Assembly (NCBI GenBank): GCA_026990815.1
Contig: JALXCS010000319.1
Coordinates: 429 to 12,251 of the forward strand
Direction of reading: 5' to 3'
Length of the DNA: 11,823 bases
DNA from: Methylomonas sp.
Lineage (GTDB): Bacteria; Pseudomonadota; Gammaproteobacteria; Methylococcales; Methylomonadaceae
Notes under the pieces: generated by a model
Seen by the model: the letters and a program-made list of their open reading frames with translations, nothing else
What the model was told of the DNA's origin: nothing
Database searches by the model: none
Made by a program: the position numbers and the translations under genes
Part shown: positions 1 to 7,055 of the stretch, in pieces
Layout: every line of letters starts with the position of its first letter
How positions within the stretch are numbered: position 1 is the first letter of the stretch

Positions 1-381
1 AACAGTTTCCGATTCTGTAATTTCCTGTCCGGTTGGGCAAACCCAAAGGCGGTTGGCAAATTTCATTGGTTGGAAAAATTCCATCCAGGTGCGTTCCCAT
101 ACCTGATCATCGAGAAATTCCTGATGCCAGTTTGAGATTAATGGTTCAGAAAACTCAGTAAACAGTAGTTTTTTGACAAGTTCTGGTTTAGTGTCGGTTT
201 CAAATAAAGCGATAATTTTTGTGTTATCCCAAATTCTGGTTTCTCCGGGCGCTGGCTCATAAACAGGATGATCTTCAGCATCCATGTAGGTCACCGAGAC
301 AGCCCCCAATGTGTTGAAAAAATCAGCAATGCTGGGAGCTGTGGTTTTATCGGCAATGACGGAAAGTTGATGCCAGCCCAT
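1..381 (-). CDS. prmA: Ribosomal protein L11 methyltransferase, N-terminal part (cut by window edge)
   Basis: PrmA methylates ribosomal protein L11 in the cytoplasm using S-adenosylmethionine. The window holds the first 127 codons, open to the left edge; the family is about 290 residues, so the catalytic SAM-binding domain lies outside. The N-terminal substrate-recognition domain is recognisable from the opening MGWHQL, then AVSVTYMDAEDHPVYEP, PGETRIW, and later the VWERTWMEFFQPMKF segment, which matches the family's conserved DWEREWMDNFHPMRF region. The ATG at 379-381 is the only usual start between the preceding in-frame stop (that of accC) and the conserved region; its ribosome site is weak (GAG about 4 bases upstream). 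It follows accC by 72 bases, the usual accB-accC-prmA order, so it is probably cotranscribed. Identification is firm; completeness cannot be judged. Confidence 0.93.
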   Translation of the reverse strand, partial: MGWHQLSVIADKTTAPSIADFFNTLGAVSVTYMDAEDHPVYEPAPGETRIWDNTKIIALFETDTKPELVKKLLFTEFSEPLISNWHQEFLDDQVWERTWMEFFQPMKFANRLWVCPTGQEITESETV

Positions 382-453
382 TATCTCATAGAGAAAAACA
401 AAGGTGGCATTCGGCGTGATTCTGGCAGCATAAAAAAGAAAAAACCATAATGA

Positions 454-1794
454 CTAAAGTCCTAATTTTTTCTCTAGATAATGGATGTTTTGACAGCCTG
501 CTGCAAATGCGTTGTCGGAAATAATTTTTTGCTGAAGCGGGATATTGGTCTTAATGCCATCAATAACAATTTCACTTAAAGCCGTATTCATTCTGGCAAT
601 AGCACTATCACGAGTATCCCCGTGAGCAATGAGTTTGCCAATCATGGAGTCATAATATGGCGGGACCCGGTAGCCATTATAGATATGCGTTTCACAGCGA
701 ATTCCCGGGCCGCCAGGCATATGAACTTGGTTAATAGTGCCGGGACAAGGCATGAAAGTTTCCGGATCCTCGGCATTGAGTCTGCATTCAATAGCATGAC
801 CAACAAATTTGATACCATCTTGAGTAACGGATAAAGGTTCGCCAGCAGCAATATGAAGTTGTTCTTTGACGATATCAAAATTGGTAATCATTTCGGTGAC
901 AGGGTGTTCAACCTGAACCCGGGTGTTCATTTCAATAAAATAAAATTCGCCTTTTTCGTAAAGAAATTCAAAGGTTCCAGCGCCCAGATAACCAATATCC
1001 TGACAGGCCTTTGTACATCGTTCACCTATTTTATTACGTTGCTCTTCAGTGATGCCGGGAGCAGGGGCTTCTTCTACGACCTTTTGATGACGGCGCTGCA
1101 TTGAGCAATCTCTTTCACCCAGGTGGATGGCATTACCATGGCTATCAGCCAATACCTGAAATTCAATATGGCGCGGATCTTCCAAAAATTTTTCCATATA
1201 CACGGTATCATTTCCAAAGGCAGTACCAGCTTCATTTTTGGTTAGTGCAATGGCGTTTAATAATGCCGCTTCTGTATGAACTGTTCGCATTCCCCGGCCA
1301 CCGCCCCCACCGGCAGCTTTGATGATGACCGGATAGCCGATTTCCCTGGCCATTGCCAGATTGGTTTGGTCGTCGTCACCAAGTGGATCGCCGTTGCCCG
1401 GAACGCAAGGTATCCCAGCTTTCTGCATGGCTTTTTTTGCCTGGATCTTGTCGCCCATCATGCGAATGGTGTCTGCATTGGGTCCAATAAATGTGAAACC
1501 GCTTTGTTGTACTTTTTCTGAGAAGTCAGCGTTTTCAGATAAAAAACCATACCCTGGATGGATGGCTTCAGCATCGGTGACTTCCGCAGCGCTGATAATG
1601 GCCGGAATATTCAAATAACTGTCAGTTGAGGCAGCAGGCCCAATACAAACGGTTTCATCAGCAAAGCGAACGTGTTTTAAATCCCGATCAGCTGCAGAAT
1701 GGACTGCGACTGTTTTAATACCCAGTTCACGGCAGGCACGGAGAATACGTAGCGCAATTTCACCGCGGTTGGCAATCACTATTTTTGAGAACAT
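454..1794 (-). CDS. accC: Biotin carboxylase subunit of acetyl-CoA carboxylase
   Basis: AccC carboxylates the biotin on AccB using ATP and bicarbonate, the first half-reaction of malonyl-CoA synthesis for fatty acids. The product is 446 residues, close to the 449 of E. coli. It opens with MFSKIVIANRGEIA, the standard N-terminus. The ATP-grasp glycine loop AGGGGGRGM is at about 161-169, with Lys116 and Lys159 in the usual ATP-binding places. The EMNTRVQVEHPVTE active-site block spans 288-301 and puts Glu288, Asn290 and Arg292 at the E. coli numbering. An in-frame ATG ten codons upstream (1824) would overlap accB and add residues not seen in the family, so 1794 is preferred. An AAGGGGG ribosome site overlaps the accB stop. 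The start lies 16 bases after accB, consistent with coupled expression of the two subunits. No key residue is missing. Confidence 0.97.
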   Translation of the reverse strand: MFSKIVIANRGEIALRILRACRELGIKTVAVHSAADRDLKHVRFADETVCIGPAASTDSYLNIPAIISAAEVTDAEAIHPGYGFLSENADFSEKVQQSGFTFIGPNADTIRMMGDKIQAKKAMQKAGIPCVPGNGDPLGDDDQTNLAMAREIGYPVIIKAAGGGGGRGMRTVHTEAALLNAIALTKNEAGTAFGNDTVYMEKFLEDPRHIEFQVLADSHGNAIHLGERDCSMQRRHQKVVEEAPAPGITEEQRNKIGERCTKACQDIGYLGAGTFEFLYEKGEFYFIEMNTRVQVEHPVTEMITNFDIVKEQLHIAAGEPLSVTQDGIKFVGHAIECRLNAEDPETFMPCPGTINQVHMPGGPGIRCETHIYNGYRVPPYYDSMIGKLIAHGDTRDSAIARMNTALSEIVIDGIKTNIPLQQKIISDNAFAAGCQNIHYLEKKLGL

Positions 1795-1810
1795 ACTGAT
1801 TCCAACCCCC

Positions 1811-2266
1811 TTATTCAATGACAAACAATGGCTGGTCGTATTCGACAGGCTGTGCGTTTTCTACCAGAATTTTAGTGATGGTACCGCTAACATCGGCTTC
1901 AATCTGATTAAGGATTTTCATCGCTTCGATAATGCAGAGCGTGTCGCCGGCATTAACGCTTTGGCCGATATCGACAAATGGTTTTGCGCCAGGTGTTGCT
2001 GAACGATAAAAAGTACCAACCATAGGCGATTTGACAATATGGCCGGTAATTTTTTCTTCGGAAGATGCAGGTTTTGCCGTTCCAGTGTCTTGCGGGATCG
2101 ATAGTGGAGTAGCCGTAGCAGCGGGTGCTGGGCTGGCAACTTGAACAGCAGCGTTGCTGGAATAACGACTCAGGCGAATGGATTCCTCACCTTCTGAAAT
2201 TTCAAGTTCAGCAATATCTGATTCTTCAATTAATTCAATTAATTTTTTGATTTTTCTGATATCCAT
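1811..2266 (-). CDS. accB: Biotin carboxyl carrier protein of acetyl-CoA carboxylase
   Basis: AccB carries the biotin that shuttles carboxyl groups from AccC to the carboxyltransferase AccAD. The product is 151 residues, similar to E. coli (156). The N-terminal helix (MDIRKIKKLIELIEES) comes first, followed by an Ala/Pro/Thr-rich flexible linker at about 40-68. The biotinyl (lipoyl-like) domain runs from about 75 to 151. The biotin acceptor is Lys117 in EAMKILNQIEAD. The residue after this lysine is Ile where E. coli has Met; Leu or Ile here occurs in other bacteria, so it is not a defect. The conserved SPMVGTFYRS at 80-89 is intact. It starts 7 bases after aroQ and ends 16 bases before accC, inside an aroQ-accB-accC-prmA operon. 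Purine-rich GAGAG at the end of aroQ may serve as its ribosome site. Confidence 0.97.
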   Translation of the reverse strand: MDIRKIKKLIELIEESDIAELEISEGEESIRLSRYSSNAAVQVASPAPAATATPLSIPQDTGTAKPASSEEKITGHIVKSPMVGTFYRSATPGAKPFVDIGQSVNAGDTLCIIEAMKILNQIEADVSGTITKILVENAQPVEYDQPLFVIE

Positions 2267-2273
2267 AAAAGTG

Positions 2274-2717
2274 TTATCTCTCGATTAATAATTGATGGGC
2301 GGCCTGCAAGGCCAGTTCGTATCCTGTTGCACCTAATCCACAGATAACGCCCTTGGCAATATCCGAGAAATAGGAATGTGATCTGAAAGGTTCCCTGGCA
2401 TGAATATTTGATAAATGAACCTCAATAAATGGAATCTGTGTGGCAAGCAATGCATCTCGAATTGCAACACTGGTATGAGTAAAGGCAGCTGGGTTGATAA
2501 TGATAAATTCGTGTTGCCTGGAGAAAGCTTTGTGAATTATTTCGACAATTTGGTGTTCAGCATTACTTTGATGAAAATGAATTTTATGGCCAAAAGATTC
2601 AGCCATTTTTTCCAATGTATTTTGAATATCGTTCAGGGTTTTACTACCGTAAAGGCCAGGCTCTCGAACCCCAAGTAAGTTCAGGTTGGGACCGTTTAGG
2701 ACAGTGATATTAGCCAT
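2274..2717 (-). CDS. aroQ: Type II 3-dehydroquinate dehydratase
   Basis: AroQ converts 3-dehydroquinate to 3-dehydroshikimate, the third step of the shikimate pathway. The product is 147 residues, the normal size for the dodecameric type II enzyme. Family landmarks are in order: ITVLNGPNLNLLG at 4-16, the flexible active-site loop REPGLYG at 18-24 with Arg18 and Tyr23, QSNAEHQ at 50-56, INPAAFTHTS at 74-83 with Asn75 and His81, IEVHLSN at 98-104 with Glu99 and His101, and the C-terminal GVICGLGATGYELAL. An in-frame ATG eight codons upstream (2741) exists, but the family begins directly before the LNGPN strand and an AAGG lies about 9 bases before the ATG at 2717, so that start was chosen. It is the first gene of the aroQ-accB-accC-prmA unit, an arrangement also found in Pseudomonas. 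Confidence 0.96.
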   Translation of the reverse strand: MANITVLNGPNLNLLGVREPGLYGSKTLNDIQNTLEKMAESFGHKIHFHQSNAEHQIVEIIHKAFSRQHEFIIINPAAFTHTSVAIRDALLATQIPFIEVHLSNIHAREPFRSHSYFSDIAKGVICGLGATGYELALQAAHQLLIER

Positions 2718-2996
2718 GACAAAAAAACCTTGAATTTCCAATGAGCGCCATTCTGCCTAATTTGTACTGTTTTGTCCAGATATAACTCATTTCGCTTCAA
2801 ATGCCTGCAAATTGGACTTGGTTTCTATTCAATAATTGAATTGTTGAAAACCGGCTAACTAATAATTAGTATAAAAAAATATTACGTAATTAGTTGATTC
2901 TATAAATTTAATTATGATTAGCTTTGTGTGTGATAAAAACAGCCAAGAAAGTTGCAAGTAATATACGTTTTAAAATGCAAGGAGAAATGTTCTTAT
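2718..2996. promoter_or_regulatory. Intergenic region between tlpA-like gene and aroQ with short perfect dyads and a weak promoter candidate
   Basis: This 279-base stretch has no convincing gene and is AT-rich in its middle. It probably holds the promoter of the aroQ-accB-accC-prmA unit. Three perfect short palindromes lie close together: TTCAAT-A-ATTGAA (2828-2840), ACTAAT-A-ATTAGT (2858-2870) and ATTACGTAAT (2881-2890). The first two share an AATAATT core and their centres are 30 bases apart. On the minus strand a TATACT box (2868-2873) could be a -10 element, which would put transcription start near the second dyad, where an operator might sit; its -35 is poor. No GC-rich stem followed by a T-run was found after the tlpA-like stop, so readthrough from the upstream dsbD unit is possible. 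Presence of a promoter is inference; the dyads are directly visible. Confidence 0.35.
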
Positions 2997-3527
2997 TTAT
3001 CTTTTTCCTAACAGAGGGCGAATTATTTCTTGAATATTCTTTTTAGATATTTCTCCTAATTGCTTGTGTACGACATTGCCTTGCCGATCAAAAATAACCG
3101 TAAAAGGAACGGTACTGATCATATTGCCCAAAGGAACGGAAAAGTTAATGGCAGTGGGTTGTCCGATCAAAATTGGATAGTTAATTCCGGCATGGTTACT
3201 GTATTCCTTTGCTGGTTCCAGTTCTTCAACCGCAATCCCAATGAATTGTAAGCCTTTGTCGCCAAATTGTTTTTGCAATTCGATGAATTCAGGGATTTCT
3301 TTTCGACATGGGGAGCACCAGGTCGCCCAGAAATTTAGAACAATGACTTTACCCTGCCATTCTGAAAGACTGCGCTGGTTTCCTTCCAAATCCGGCAAGG
3401 TAATATCTGGCAGTCCAGTTGTTTGCTTGTTTTGATCTTGTGGTTGCGCAGTTATTCGGTGTGTCAGAATACCAGTGCCTAAAGCAATTAATGCGATAAT
3501 AATAATCACGAAATTTTTCAGTTTCAT
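2997..3527 (-). CDS. Membrane-anchored TlpA/ResA-family thiol:disulfide oxidoreductase
   Basis: This is a periplasm-facing thioredoxin-fold protein of the TlpA/ResA/CcmG group (AhpC-TSA/redoxin type), 176 residues. Residues about 5-23 are a single hydrophobic helix (NFVIIIIALIALGTGIL) that should anchor it in the inner membrane with the rest outside. The redox motif is WCSPC at 70-74 within NFWATWCSPCRKEIPE, and the cis-proline is Pro141 in STVPFTVIFD. The family insert between the motif and the cis-proline is present. The ATG overlaps the dsbD stop as ATGA (4 bases), so translation is probably coupled to dsbD. DsbD is the known electron donor to periplasmic thioredoxin-like proteins, so this protein is likely one of its partners. 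Whether it serves cytochrome c maturation or general thiol reduction cannot be read from the sequence, so no gene symbol is given. Confidence 0.9.
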   Translation of the reverse strand: MKLKNFVIIIIALIALGTGILTHRITAQPQDQNKQTTGLPDITLPDLEGNQRSLSEWQGKVIVLNFWATWCSPCRKEIPEFIELQKQFGDKGLQFIGIAVEELEPAKEYSNHAGINYPILIGQPTAINFSVPLGNMISTVPFTVIFDRQGNVVHKQLGEISKKNIQEIIRPLLGKR

Positions 3528-5758
3528 ATTCCAGCCTGGTTTAATAAAGAAAGAAATTTTTCGGCATCCTGATAGCCAATGATTTGCATTTCATTGTTCT
3601 CATTGTTTGGATCAAAAAAGATAATGCCGGGGGGGCCAATCAGATTGAATCGTTTTAACAGCGCTTTGTCGGCTTCATTGTTTGCAGTTACATCAGCTTG
3701 AAGCAAAATGACTTTTCCCAGTTTTTTCAGGACTCTTGGGTCGGAAAATGTATAAGCTTCCATTTCTTTACAGGAAATACACCAGTCTGCATAAAAATCA
3801 AGCATGAGCCATTGATTATTTGTTTTTGCCGTTGCTAAATTATTATCCAGTTCGTCAGTGGAGGTAATTCGTTTAAAAGATAATTTGCGTTCAATATTTT
3901 TACTCTCTCCCCCAATGTGCGCTAATGGTTTTAGTGGGTTGGTATTTCCTGTACTTAAGCCAATCAATAAAATAACACCGTAGCTGAGCATAATTACGCC
4001 GAAACCTTTAAACAGTTTTTGCCAACCTGAGGCGTTATCCGGCAGCGCATCAATTGCAGAAAGATAAATTGCAGGGATAATTAGCAACATTGACCAAATT
4101 AACATCATTATAGATGAAGGCAGGATTCGATCCAGCATCCATGCAGAAACAGCCAGCATAATGACACCAAATACGGCTTTGGTTGAATTCATCCATGCTC
4201 CGGCTTTGGGTAGTAATTTGCCTGCGGAAGCTCCCATTAATAATAACGGGATGCCCATGCCAAAGCCCAGGGCAAACAAAGCTGAGCCACCCAAAACTGC
4301 ATCGCCAGTTTGTCCGATATAAATTAATGCTCCGGCGAGTGGAGCAGCAACGCAAGGACCAACAATCAGAGACGACAAGGCTCCCATGATGGCGGCACCA
4401 ATAAATGATCCATCACGGTGTTTATCACTGCTGTTATGTAATTTGGATTGCAGGGATTTTGGTAGCTCCAGGTTGTAAAATCCGAACATGGAAAATGCTA
4501 GCAATACAAAGATAGCACTGAATAACACGATGATCCAGGGTTGTTGAAAAGTCGCTTGTAAATTGCTGCCAAATAATGCCGCTAAAATACCTAGAACTGT
4601 ATACGTTAAAGCGGAAGCTGTTACATAGCAAAGAGAGAGTAAAAATGCTTTGTGCGTGGTTATGTTTTTGCCTTGTCCGACAATAATCCCTGAAAGAATC
4701 GGAATCATGGGGAAGATGCAGGGCGTAAAAGCAAGCAGCAGGCCAAATCCCAGAAAACTGAGCAAAGTCAGCAACAGGGTATCCTGATGCAAAGCATTGA
4801 CAATTTGATCTTGTTCTGACGGTGGTGGTTGAGAGGAGTTGGTTATTGCCGTACTGGCAACAGTTTGCGCGCTCGCAGGTAGTGCCAGTTCAACGGTTTT
4901 TTGTATCGGTGGATAGCAAACGCCACGCGATGCACAACCTTGATATTTAACCAGTAAAGTCAGATTTTGCGGTGTCGCTCCGGAACGTTGCAAAGGCACT
5001 TCAAAGGCCACCTCTTTATAAAAAACTTCAACTGGGCCAAAAGCTTCATCATGCTCGGGAATACCTCGGGGGATTTGATAGTCACCCAGCTGAATATTAT
5101 CAGGTCTTACAATTTTAACCTGAAATTTTTCCCGATACAGGTAATAACCGTTGGCAATATTCCAGTTTAGAATCAAGGTGTTTCCATTCTTCACTGATGG
5201 AAAAAATTGGAAAGCCTGGTCGGCGGGCAGTAGTTTGTTTTCAAAAGCACTTAAACCAATTCCTGAAGGTGATCGCAGTAATTGTTGAACAGGGTCATTT
5301 TTTGAAGCATTTGTAGCTAGCAAAGTGACTGTTAAAACGGTTTGTTGTGGTGGATAGCAAATACCCAGATCAGCACAGCCCTGATGTTTTACAAGTAACT
5401 GAAATGAGCCGGAATGATTATTCTTAATGATTTGAACAGGGACTTTTACAGTGTGACGATAAGTGACCACCTCACCAAAAAATTCATCATGTTTAGTTTT
5501 TCCTGGTGGCAAAATAGCTTTGCCAAGTTCAATCCCAGGCGTTTTCGAGATAAAATCCATTTTGTCCCGGTACAGATAATAATCGTCAGCAATGTCAAAA
5601 GTAACAATGATTTCCTGTTCTGAAAGTGCTTTGGCATAAATTTTAAATGCTTGCTCAGGGCGAAGTAGATCATCAGGGTTGATAGCCTGACTTGTGAAGG
5701 AGAACAATGAAAGCCAAAGAAAAAAAATTATTTTGTAGAAACGCATGAATCGATCCAT
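3524..5758 (-). CDS. dsbD: Thiol:disulfide interchange protein DsbD with two tandem N-terminal alpha domains
   Basis: DsbD passes electrons from cytoplasmic thioredoxin across the inner membrane to periplasmic thiol proteins. The product is 744 residues, against about 565 in E. coli. A signal peptide occupies about 1-25 (hydrophobic core IIFFLWLSLFSF). Two DsbD-alpha domains follow, at about 27-148 and 173-296; each has YYLYR, HDE.FG and a CX5C pair (Cys128/Cys134 and Cys275/Cys281) followed by YPP. The membrane beta domain covers about 325-605, with Cys347 in FTPCIFP and Cys469 in VGPCVAAPL as the transmembrane pair. The C-terminal thioredoxin-like gamma domain carries WCISC (Cys660/Cys663). 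All expected cysteines are present, plus the extra alpha pair. The start lies inside the end of cutA (31-base overlap); Met5 (5746) is an alternative start that would shorten the overlap to 19 bases. The gene couples to the TlpA-like gene downstream. Confidence 0.95.
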   Translation of the reverse strand: MDRFMRFYKIIFFLWLSLFSFTSQAINPDDLLRPEQAFKIYAKALSEQEIIVTFDIADDYYLYRDKMDFISKTPGIELGKAILPPGKTKHDEFFGEVVTYRHTVKVPVQIIKNNHSGSFQLLVKHQGCADLGICYPPQQTVLTVTLLATNASKNDPVQQLLRSPSGIGLSAFENKLLPADQAFQFFPSVKNGNTLILNWNIANGYYLYREKFQVKIVRPDNIQLGDYQIPRGIPEHDEAFGPVEVFYKEVAFEVPLQRSGATPQNLTLLVKYQGCASRGVCYPPIQKTVELALPASAQTVASTAITNSSQPPPSEQDQIVNALHQDTLLLTLLSFLGFGLLLAFTPCIFPMIPILSGIIVGQGKNITTHKAFLLSLCYVTASALTYTVLGILAALFGSNLQATFQQPWIIVLFSAIFVLLAFSMFGFYNLELPKSLQSKLHNSSDKHRDGSFIGAAIMGALSSLIVGPCVAAPLAGALIYIGQTGDAVLGGSALFALGFGMGIPLLLMGASAGKLLPKAGAWMNSTKAVFGVIMLAVSAWMLDRILPSSIMMLIWSMLLIIPAIYLSAIDALPDNASGWQKLFKGFGVIMLSYGVILLIGLSTGNTNPLKPLAHIGGESKNIERKLSFKRITSTDELDNNLATAKTNNQWLMLDFYADWCISCKEMEAYTFSDPRVLKKLGKVILLQADVTANNEADKALLKRFNLIGPPGIIFFDPNNENNEMQIIGYQDAEKFLSLLNQAGI

Positions 5759-6048
5759 TGCAAATATTCCGGAAGTCCTCGGTCGATAGAGACAGCAATT
5801 ATCTCGGGAAGTTCATAAGGGTGATGCTCATTAATAGTCTTCTCGATTGCCTGATAGTGTTGTTTGTTGGTTTTTGCCATGAGCAAATATTCACTTGCAG
5901 TTTCAATTTGGTCTTGCCAACGATAAATACTGGTCAGGTCGGGCAGAATGTTGACACAGGCAGCGAGTTTTTTAGTCACTAGCTGGTGCGCGAGTGATTC
6001 AGCAGTTAGGCGGTTAGGGCAGGTACTCAAGATTAGTTGATATTCCAT
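5728..6048 (-). CDS. cutA: CutA1 family divalent-cation tolerance protein
   Basis: CutA1 is a small trimeric, ferredoxin-like fold protein linked to copper and other divalent-metal tolerance in E. coli; its exact mechanism is unsettled. The 106-residue product has the normal length and the family's landmarks: STCPN near the N-terminus, KLAACVNILPDLTSIYRW at 27-44, HPYELPEIIAV at 76-86, and GLPEYLQWI at 91-99. The conserved Cys31 and the HPYE block are intact. It is the first gene of cutA-dsbD-tlpA and its end overlaps dsbD. The E. coli cutA locus likewise couples cutA with dsbD (also named dipZ), so the pairing is old. No clear ribosome site precedes the ATG. A minus-strand promoter candidate lies about 70 bases upstream. 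Confidence 0.95.
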   Translation of the reverse strand: MEYQLILSTCPNRLTAESLAHQLVTKKLAACVNILPDLTSIYRWQDQIETASEYLLMAKTNKQHYQAIEKTINEHHPYELPEIIAVSIDRGLPEYLQWIDSCVSTK

Positions 6049-6117
6049 CAGAAATTAATTTTCTTGGTTAAAACTATTTTTTTGCTGGCAGTAGTAATTC
6101 AGGTCTCAAACCCTTAT

Positions 6118-6126
6118 ATTGTAACA
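6118..6126 (-). promoter_or_regulatory. Candidate extended -10 promoter element for cutA-dsbD-tlpA
   Basis: On the minus strand this reads TGTTACAAT, an extended -10 (TGn plus a TACAAT hexamer with one mismatch to TATAAT). No good -35 lies at 16-18 bases, which is tolerated when the extended element is present. Transcription would start near 6110, about 60 bases before cutA. On the plus strand the same spot contains TATATT (6115-6120), a possible -10 for fxsA with a start near 6127, so the two divergent promoters may overlap. This is motif inference only. Confidence 0.35.
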
Positions 6127-6152
6127 AATACATTTTTTTATTCGGATAGGTT

Positions 6153-6599
6153 ATGAATCCCTTGCAAGTTATTTTTTTATTATTTCTAATTATTCCCTTT
6201 ATCGAGATTTATTTGCTGTTAAAAATAGGCGCAATTGTGGGTGTTTTTCCAACTATTTTTCTGGTGGTGTTTACGGCAGTTTTAGGCGCATGGTTATTGC
6301 GTCAGCAAGGCCTTGCGACATGGCAGAGATTACAGGAAAGTTTGGCTAAGGGAACCATACCTGCTTTTGAAATGATTGAAGGGCCAATTTTATTGGTTGG
6401 GGGCGCATTATTGCTCACTCCTGGTTTTTTCACAGATATTCTGGGTTTTCTTTGTTTGATTCCAGCAACAAGAAAAAAGCTGGCTCACTATATAATTGCC
6501 AAGGGTATCATCACAACGACTGGGGCTGCGCCAGGACCACAAAAGCCAAAATCTGGCCCATCTAATATCATTGAAGGTGAGTATAGAAAGGAAGAGTGA
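6153..6599 (+). CDS. fxsA: FxsA family membrane protein
   Basis: FxsA is an inner-membrane protein known in E. coli for suppressing F-plasmid exclusion of phage T7; its normal cellular role is not well defined. The 148-residue product has hydrophobic segments at about 5-24, 29-48 and 77-102. Family features visible are FIEIYLLLKIG (16-26), TAVLGAWLLRQQGLATW (41-57), the EGPILLVGGALLLTPGFFTDILG stretch (76-98), LIPATRK (102-108) and the typical tail IIEGEYR near the end. A GGAT ribosome-site-like element lies 5 bases before the ATG. It is transcribed away from cutA and converges on the yqiB-like gene, with only 9 bases between the two stop codons and no visible terminator. In several gammaproteobacteria fxsA lies next to groESL; here that side is occupied by other genes. 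Confidence 0.93.
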   Translation: MNPLQVIFLLFLIIPFIEIYLLLKIGAIVGVFPTIFLVVFTAVLGAWLLRQQGLATWQRLQESLAKGTIPAFEMIEGPILLVGGALLLTPGFFTDILGFLCLIPATRKKLAHYIIAKGIITTTGAAPGPQKPKSGPSNIIEGEYRKEE

Positions 6600-6608
6600 A
6601 TTTAACGA

Positions 6609-7055
6609 TCAGGCAATTTCTTCTAGTTTGGCTTCAAACTGATAATCCGTTTGTAGGCAATAGTCTAGCCACTTGCCTAAAAAATAATTAAGAGACCATT
6701 TGTAATCCATAATTTTTTTGCTTTGGCTGTTATCGGTAACTACTTTAAAGACATCGGTGCGGCAATGGTCTCGTAAAACCTCGGCAAGCTTGGCATCATC
6801 ATATAGCCGAATTTTCACTGCCGGTTCAAATAATTCAGCCGGGGTATCGGGAAAACAATGTGTGAGCTGCAGTGTTAAGGTATATGCTGTTCGCTCTATG
6901 ATTTTCAGGTGTAGCGTAGGTTTGTTGGGGTGCTGGCCAATTGCTCTGCTATGGATATTGTATAGATTTGGGATCAGGCGCAGCAGTTTTTGATAATTAC
7001 TTTCACATATTTTTTCCAGACAAAATGATTTGTTGACGGGGTTCACTTCACTCAT
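6609..7055 (-). CDS. yqiB: YqiB family protein (DUF1249)
   Basis: This 148-residue protein resembles E. coli YqiB, a DUF1249 protein without a settled biochemical function. The shared pattern is CESNYQKLLRLIPN at 17-30 (E. coli CEMNFSQLRRLLP), a beta-rich core with IIERTAYTLTLQL, then KIRLYDDAKLAEVL at 81-94 (E. coli VRLYHDAMVAEV), and FLGKWLDYCL near the end (E. coli FLADWLRYCL). No signal peptide or membrane helix is seen, so it should be cytoplasmic. A longer reading from 7106 is open, but the ATG at 7055 overlaps the upstream QueD-like stop as ATGA, has AAGGG about 8 bases before it, and fits the family length. In E. coli and Pseudomonas yqiB lies between nudF and cpdA; here it follows the QueD-like gene. 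Family assignment is good and function is unknown. Confidence 0.87.
   Translation of the reverse strand: MSEVNPVNKSFCLEKICESNYQKLLRLIPNLYNIHSRAIGQHPNKPTLHLKIIERTAYTLTLQLTHCFPDTPAELFEPAVKIRLYDDAKLAEVLRDHCRTDVFKVVTDNSQSKKIMDYKWSLNYFLGKWLDYCLQTDYQFEAKLEEIA

Noticed and set aside
268..450. Plus-strand open frame of 60 codons opposite prmA
   Set aside because: It lies antisense to the recognisable prmA coding region and has no family resemblance or ribosome site; it is a shadow frame.
1795..1824. Upstream ATG extending accC by ten residues
   Set aside because: It would start inside accB, and the extra residues are not part of the family, which begins at MFSKIVIANRGE; the AAGGGGG site fits the later start.
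2858..2880. AT-rich dyad followed by A/T run as a rho-independent terminator
   Set aside because: The stem ACTAAT/ATTAGT has one G-C pair per arm and a one-base loop, so it could not form a stable RNA hairpin.
4050..4631. Open frames of 65-101 codons on the same strand as dsbD but in another frame
   Set aside because: They lie wholly inside the dsbD membrane domain, whose frame has clear conserved motifs; no independent support.
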